Shown: piece by piece, positions 61,618 to 64,000 of the stretch
Layout of the letters: each line of letters starts with the position of its first letter
Numbering within the stretch: the first letter of the stretch is position 1
NCBI GenBank assembly: GCA_002256115.1
Contig: NKIK01000003.1
Location: 124,001-188,000 of the forward strand
Length of the DNA stretch: 64,000 bases
From: Burkholderiales bacterium PBB3
GTDB lineage: Bacteria > Pseudomonadota > Gammaproteobacteria > Burkholderiales > Burkholderiaceae_C
Reading direction: 5' to 3'
Position numbers and translations under genes: made by a program
The notes under the pieces: model-generated
The model's database searches: none
What the model was told of the DNA's origin: nothing
What the model saw: the letters and a program-made list of their open reading frames with translations, nothing else

Positions 61618-63339
61618 ATGCCCAAACCCACGGCTGAGCACATCTGGCTGGGCACGGCGGCGGGGCCACCGACTGCGCTCTCCGCGCCTGAAGATTCCGC
61701 AGAGTTTGACCGCTTGTGGCACGCCTTTATGGCATCACGCCTGGCCCTGGGGCTGGTGCTGGTGGTACTGCAGGGGGCGCTCTACGCCACCGGCACGGGC
61801 TACAACTTTGACCTGGTCACGGTCAGCGCGGCTTACTTTGCCATCACCATCGTCACCCGCTTGGTGATCAAGCCCCGGCCCATGGGCGGCTCTTTCAACC
61901 GGCGTTGGGTGGGCCTGGTCGGTATCGATGTGCTGGCCATCTTGGTCCTGCAGCATCTGCAGGGCAGCAGCATCAACTACACGCCGCTGTTTGCGCTGCC
62001 GATCTTGCTGGCCTCGGTGCTGGGTACTTTGCGCTTGGCTTTGGGCACCGCCGCCGGGGTCACCGTGCTGCTGCTCAGCGGCACACTCTGGGGCTACCTG
62101 GGCAACCAAATTGATGCGATGGCCTATTACGTGCAGGCGGCCCTCACTGGTGTGGGCTACTTTGCCATTGCCCTGCTGGCCAGCCAGCTCTCCACCCGCC
62201 TGGCCAGTGAGGGCCAACGCGCCCATTTGAGCCAATTGGCCGCCCGCATTCAGCAGCAAGTCAATGAGCTGGTGATTGAGTCTTTGCCCGACGGCGTGTT
62301 GATCGTGGATGACCAAGGCATCGTGCGCGGGGCCAATCCGTCGGCCCGGCAATTGCTGGGCGTATCGGCCGAGCCCACGAACCACCTTTTCAACTTGAAA
62401 GACGATGCGGCTTGGTTGCCGCTGCTGAACATCACCCGCATGAGCATTGGCACGGGCCGGGCCCAAGAGGCGGATGTGACCATGCGCCAGGCCAACCAGG
62501 GCGACCGGCGCATGCGCGCCCGCACACGGCTGGCTGCACCACAGGGCATGGGTGCCGCCAGCTTGTGCGTCTTGTTTTTGCAAGACCAGCGTGAATTGGA
62601 AGCCCGCATGCGCACCGAGAAGCTGGCCAGCATGGGCCGCATGTCGACTGCCGTGGCGCATGAAATTCGCAACCCGCTGGCGGCTATTGCCCAGGCCAAT
62701 GCCCTGCTGGAAGAAGACCTGACCGACCCCCACCACCAACGCCTGACGCGCATGGTGGGGCACAACGCCAAACGCCTGGAAAAAATCGTCGATGACATCT
62801 TGGATGTTGCACGCATTGGCCCGGCGGACACGGCATTGACACTCCAAACTGTGCGCCTGCCAGCCAATGTGGAGCAAATCTGCAACGACTGGGGCCTGCA
62901 AAATACCTGCATGGCGCGCCTGCACTGTGTACCCTGGGCCTACCAAGCAGTTGTGCGCTTTGATTTGGACCACTTGCAGCGCGTTCTGGTCAATCTGCTA
63001 GACAACGCGGCGCGCTACGCCTCTACGCAGCCAGAGGCAATCCAGGTGGCCTGCGGTATGCCAACACCCGGTGGTGGCACCCTGATGTTGAGCGTGTGGA
63101 GCGATGGCGCGCCGATGGAGCAGTCGGTAGAACGCCATTTGTTTGAGCCCTTCTTTTCTTCGGAGAGTCGCTCCAGCGGATTGGGCTTGTATATCTGCAG
63201 AGAGTTGTGTGATCGGCATGGCGCATCCATTACCTACCAACGTAGCGCCCGATTGACCCGAGACACTGTGTTGGACGGCAATGAGTTCTTATTGACATTG
63301 CAATTGGCCCCGGTGGCGGACGGCTCGCCCTCGGCATAA
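61618..63339 (+). CDS. pilS: PilS-type sensor histidine kinase
   Basis: 573 aa. N-terminal membrane region of about six helices (aa 40-200, LALGLVLVVLQGALYATGTG onward), a PAS domain (about 215-330, PDGVLIVDDQGIVRGANPSA), then HisKA with phospho-acceptor His348 (STAVAHEIRNPLAAIAQANA) and HATPase motifs NLLDNAARYA and SSGLGLYICRELCDRHGA. In pilus-bearing bacteria PilS/PilR control pilin transcription through sigma-54. Confidence 0.93.
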   Translation: MPKPTAEHIWLGTAAGPPTALSAPEDSAEFDRLWHAFMASRLALGLVLVVLQGALYATGTGYNFDLVTVSAAYFAITIVTRLVIKPRPMGGSFNRRWVGLVGIDVLAILVLQHLQGSSINYTPLFALPILLASVLGTLRLALGTAAGVTVLLLSGTLWGYLGNQIDAMAYYVQAALTGVGYFAIALLASQLSTRLASEGQRAHLSQLAARIQQQVNELVIESLPDGVLIVDDQGIVRGANPSARQLLGVSAEPTNHLFNLKDDAAWLPLLNITRMSIGTGRAQEADVTMRQANQGDRRMRARTRLAAPQGMGAASLCVLFLQDQRELEARMRTEKLASMGRMSTAVAHEIRNPLAAIAQANALLEEDLTDPHHQRLTRMVGHNAKRLEKIVDDILDVARIGPADTALTLQTVRLPANVEQICNDWGLQNTCMARLHCVPWAYQAVVRFDLDHLQRVLVNLLDNAARYASTQPEAIQVACGMPTPGGGTLMLSVWSDGAPMEQSVERHLFEPFFSSESRSSGLGLYICRELCDRHGASITYQRSARLTRDTVLDGNEFLLTLQLAPVADGSPSA

Positions 63340-63351
63340 TCGCGATCACCC

Positions 63352-64000
63352 ATGGCTGTATCCCCCAACCCTATCCCCTTGCCTATTCTGGTTATCGATG
63401 ACGAACCGGATTTGCGCACCCTGTACGAGCTCACGCTGCTGCGCGAAGGGTATCGGGTAGAGACCGCCGGTACGGTGCAAGAGGCTTGGCAGTTGCTCGA
63501 AGACCAACACTTTCGCGTGGTGATTACCGATATGCGGCTCCCCGATGGCTTGGGCCTGGAGATCATTGCTGGCATCAAAGCACGCCAACGGGCAGAGCGC
63601 TGCATCGTTATCACCGCCTATGGGTCTGCGGACAATGCGGTGGAGTCGCTCAAAGCCGGTGCTTTTGACTATTTGACCAAACCGGTGGATTTGAAGCAGT
63701 TCAGGGCCGTCATCGCCTCGGCAACCCAAGACTCTGCCACGGCGGGCGCGGCTACTGTGCAAGCGCCTATACCCACACCCAGCAGCGCCGGGGCACGCAA
63801 AGTGCTCCCACCTCGCACCCCAGATGGTGCCGCAGCCTTGGCTCGGCTGGCGGGGGAATCCGCTGTGATGCGCAGCGTGAAGGACCGTATTGTCAAAGTG
63901 GCCCGCAGCATGGCGCCGGTTCTGGTGCACGGCGAATCCGGCACCGGCAAGGAGTTGGTTGCCAGCGCCTTGCACGCCAATAGCCACCGCTCCAGTGGCC
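63352..64000 (+). CDS. pilR: PilR-type sigma-54 response regulator (3' end outside window)
   Basis: 216 codons inside the window from ATG 63352, 12 bp after pilS. Receiver domain with phospho-acceptor Asp in VVITDMRLPDGLGLEI and Lys in FDYLTKPVDLKQF. An AAA+ sigma-54 activation domain begins with LAGESAVMRSVKDRI and the Walker A GESGTGKELVASALH. The rest, including the C-terminal helix-turn-helix, lies beyond 64000. Confidence 0.94.
   Translation, partial: MAVSPNPIPLPILVIDDEPDLRTLYELTLLREGYRVETAGTVQEAWQLLEDQHFRVVITDMRLPDGLGLEIIAGIKARQRAERCIVITAYGSADNAVESLKAGAFDYLTKPVDLKQFRAVIASATQDSATAGAATVQAPIPTPSSAGARKVLPPRTPDGAAALARLAGESAVMRSVKDRIVKVARSMAPVLVHGESGTGKELVASALHANSHRSSG

Overview
The window looks like a chromosomal segment of a betaproteobacterium of the Comamonadaceae, most like Rhodoferax and its relatives. 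This is an inference from gene content and neighbourhoods (dusB-fis-purH, the pilGHIJL order, thiD next to hemL), the high GC content, and a 56-bp intergenic repeat present ten times. No database search was possible.

Layout. 1-9550 (minus strand): type IV pilus chemosensory cluster pilG-pilH-pilI-pilJ-pilL; the giant PilL/ChpA-type kinase runs off the left edge. 9614-18832: housekeeping genes (rubredoxin, thiD-like kinase, hemL, gmhA, yccF, an S41 peptidase, the purH-fis-dusB operon, a yqaA-type membrane protein). 18878-21278: a secreted kexin-like S8 protease followed by a small secreted prodomain-like protein. 21472-29828: ychF, a 7TM protein with a degenerate GGDEF domain, a ubiquinone-type hydroxylase, a DsbC-like protein, an M61 peptidase and two enoyl-CoA hydratase family genes. 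29833-32374: a complete IS1-like element of 2526 bp with near-perfect terminal inverted repeats, an 8-bp target duplication and three passenger genes, among them a P63C-domain protein. 32420-32496: tRNA-Met. 32558-38327: a LysE exporter and a light-dependent repair cluster of three photolyase/cryptochrome paralogues with DUF2256 and TIGR03643 accessory genes. 38386-42891: miaB, a VapBC module and a secreted hydrolase. 43195-50524: a sucrose-use locus (LacI regulator, perfect operator, TonB receptor, sugar kinase, MFS transporter, sucrose phosphorylase). 50843-55601: transporters, a Crp/Fnr regulator and an exported beta-helix protein. 55880-59081: an accessory patch with a RelE/ParE-like module, a decayed DUF433/DUF5615 module between 51-bp direct repeats, an APH-fold kinase and two small membrane ORFs, one interrupted. 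59123-64000: ffh, ypjD, a small zinc-ribbon protein, pilS and the start of pilR.

How the genes work together. The pil chemosensory genes at the left edge and pilSR at the right edge both regulate type IV pili. The sucrose genes form a full path: outer-membrane uptake, inner-membrane import, phosphorolysis to glucose-1-phosphate and fructose, and fructose phosphorylation, under one LacI-type repressor.

Most notable: the IS1-like transposon carrying passenger genes; a hairpin element with a conserved core but different, self-complementary arms at two sites, one of them in frame inside a photolyase-like gene; the ten-copy 56-bp repeat; the photolyase cluster; and the protease with a separately encoded prodomain-like partner.
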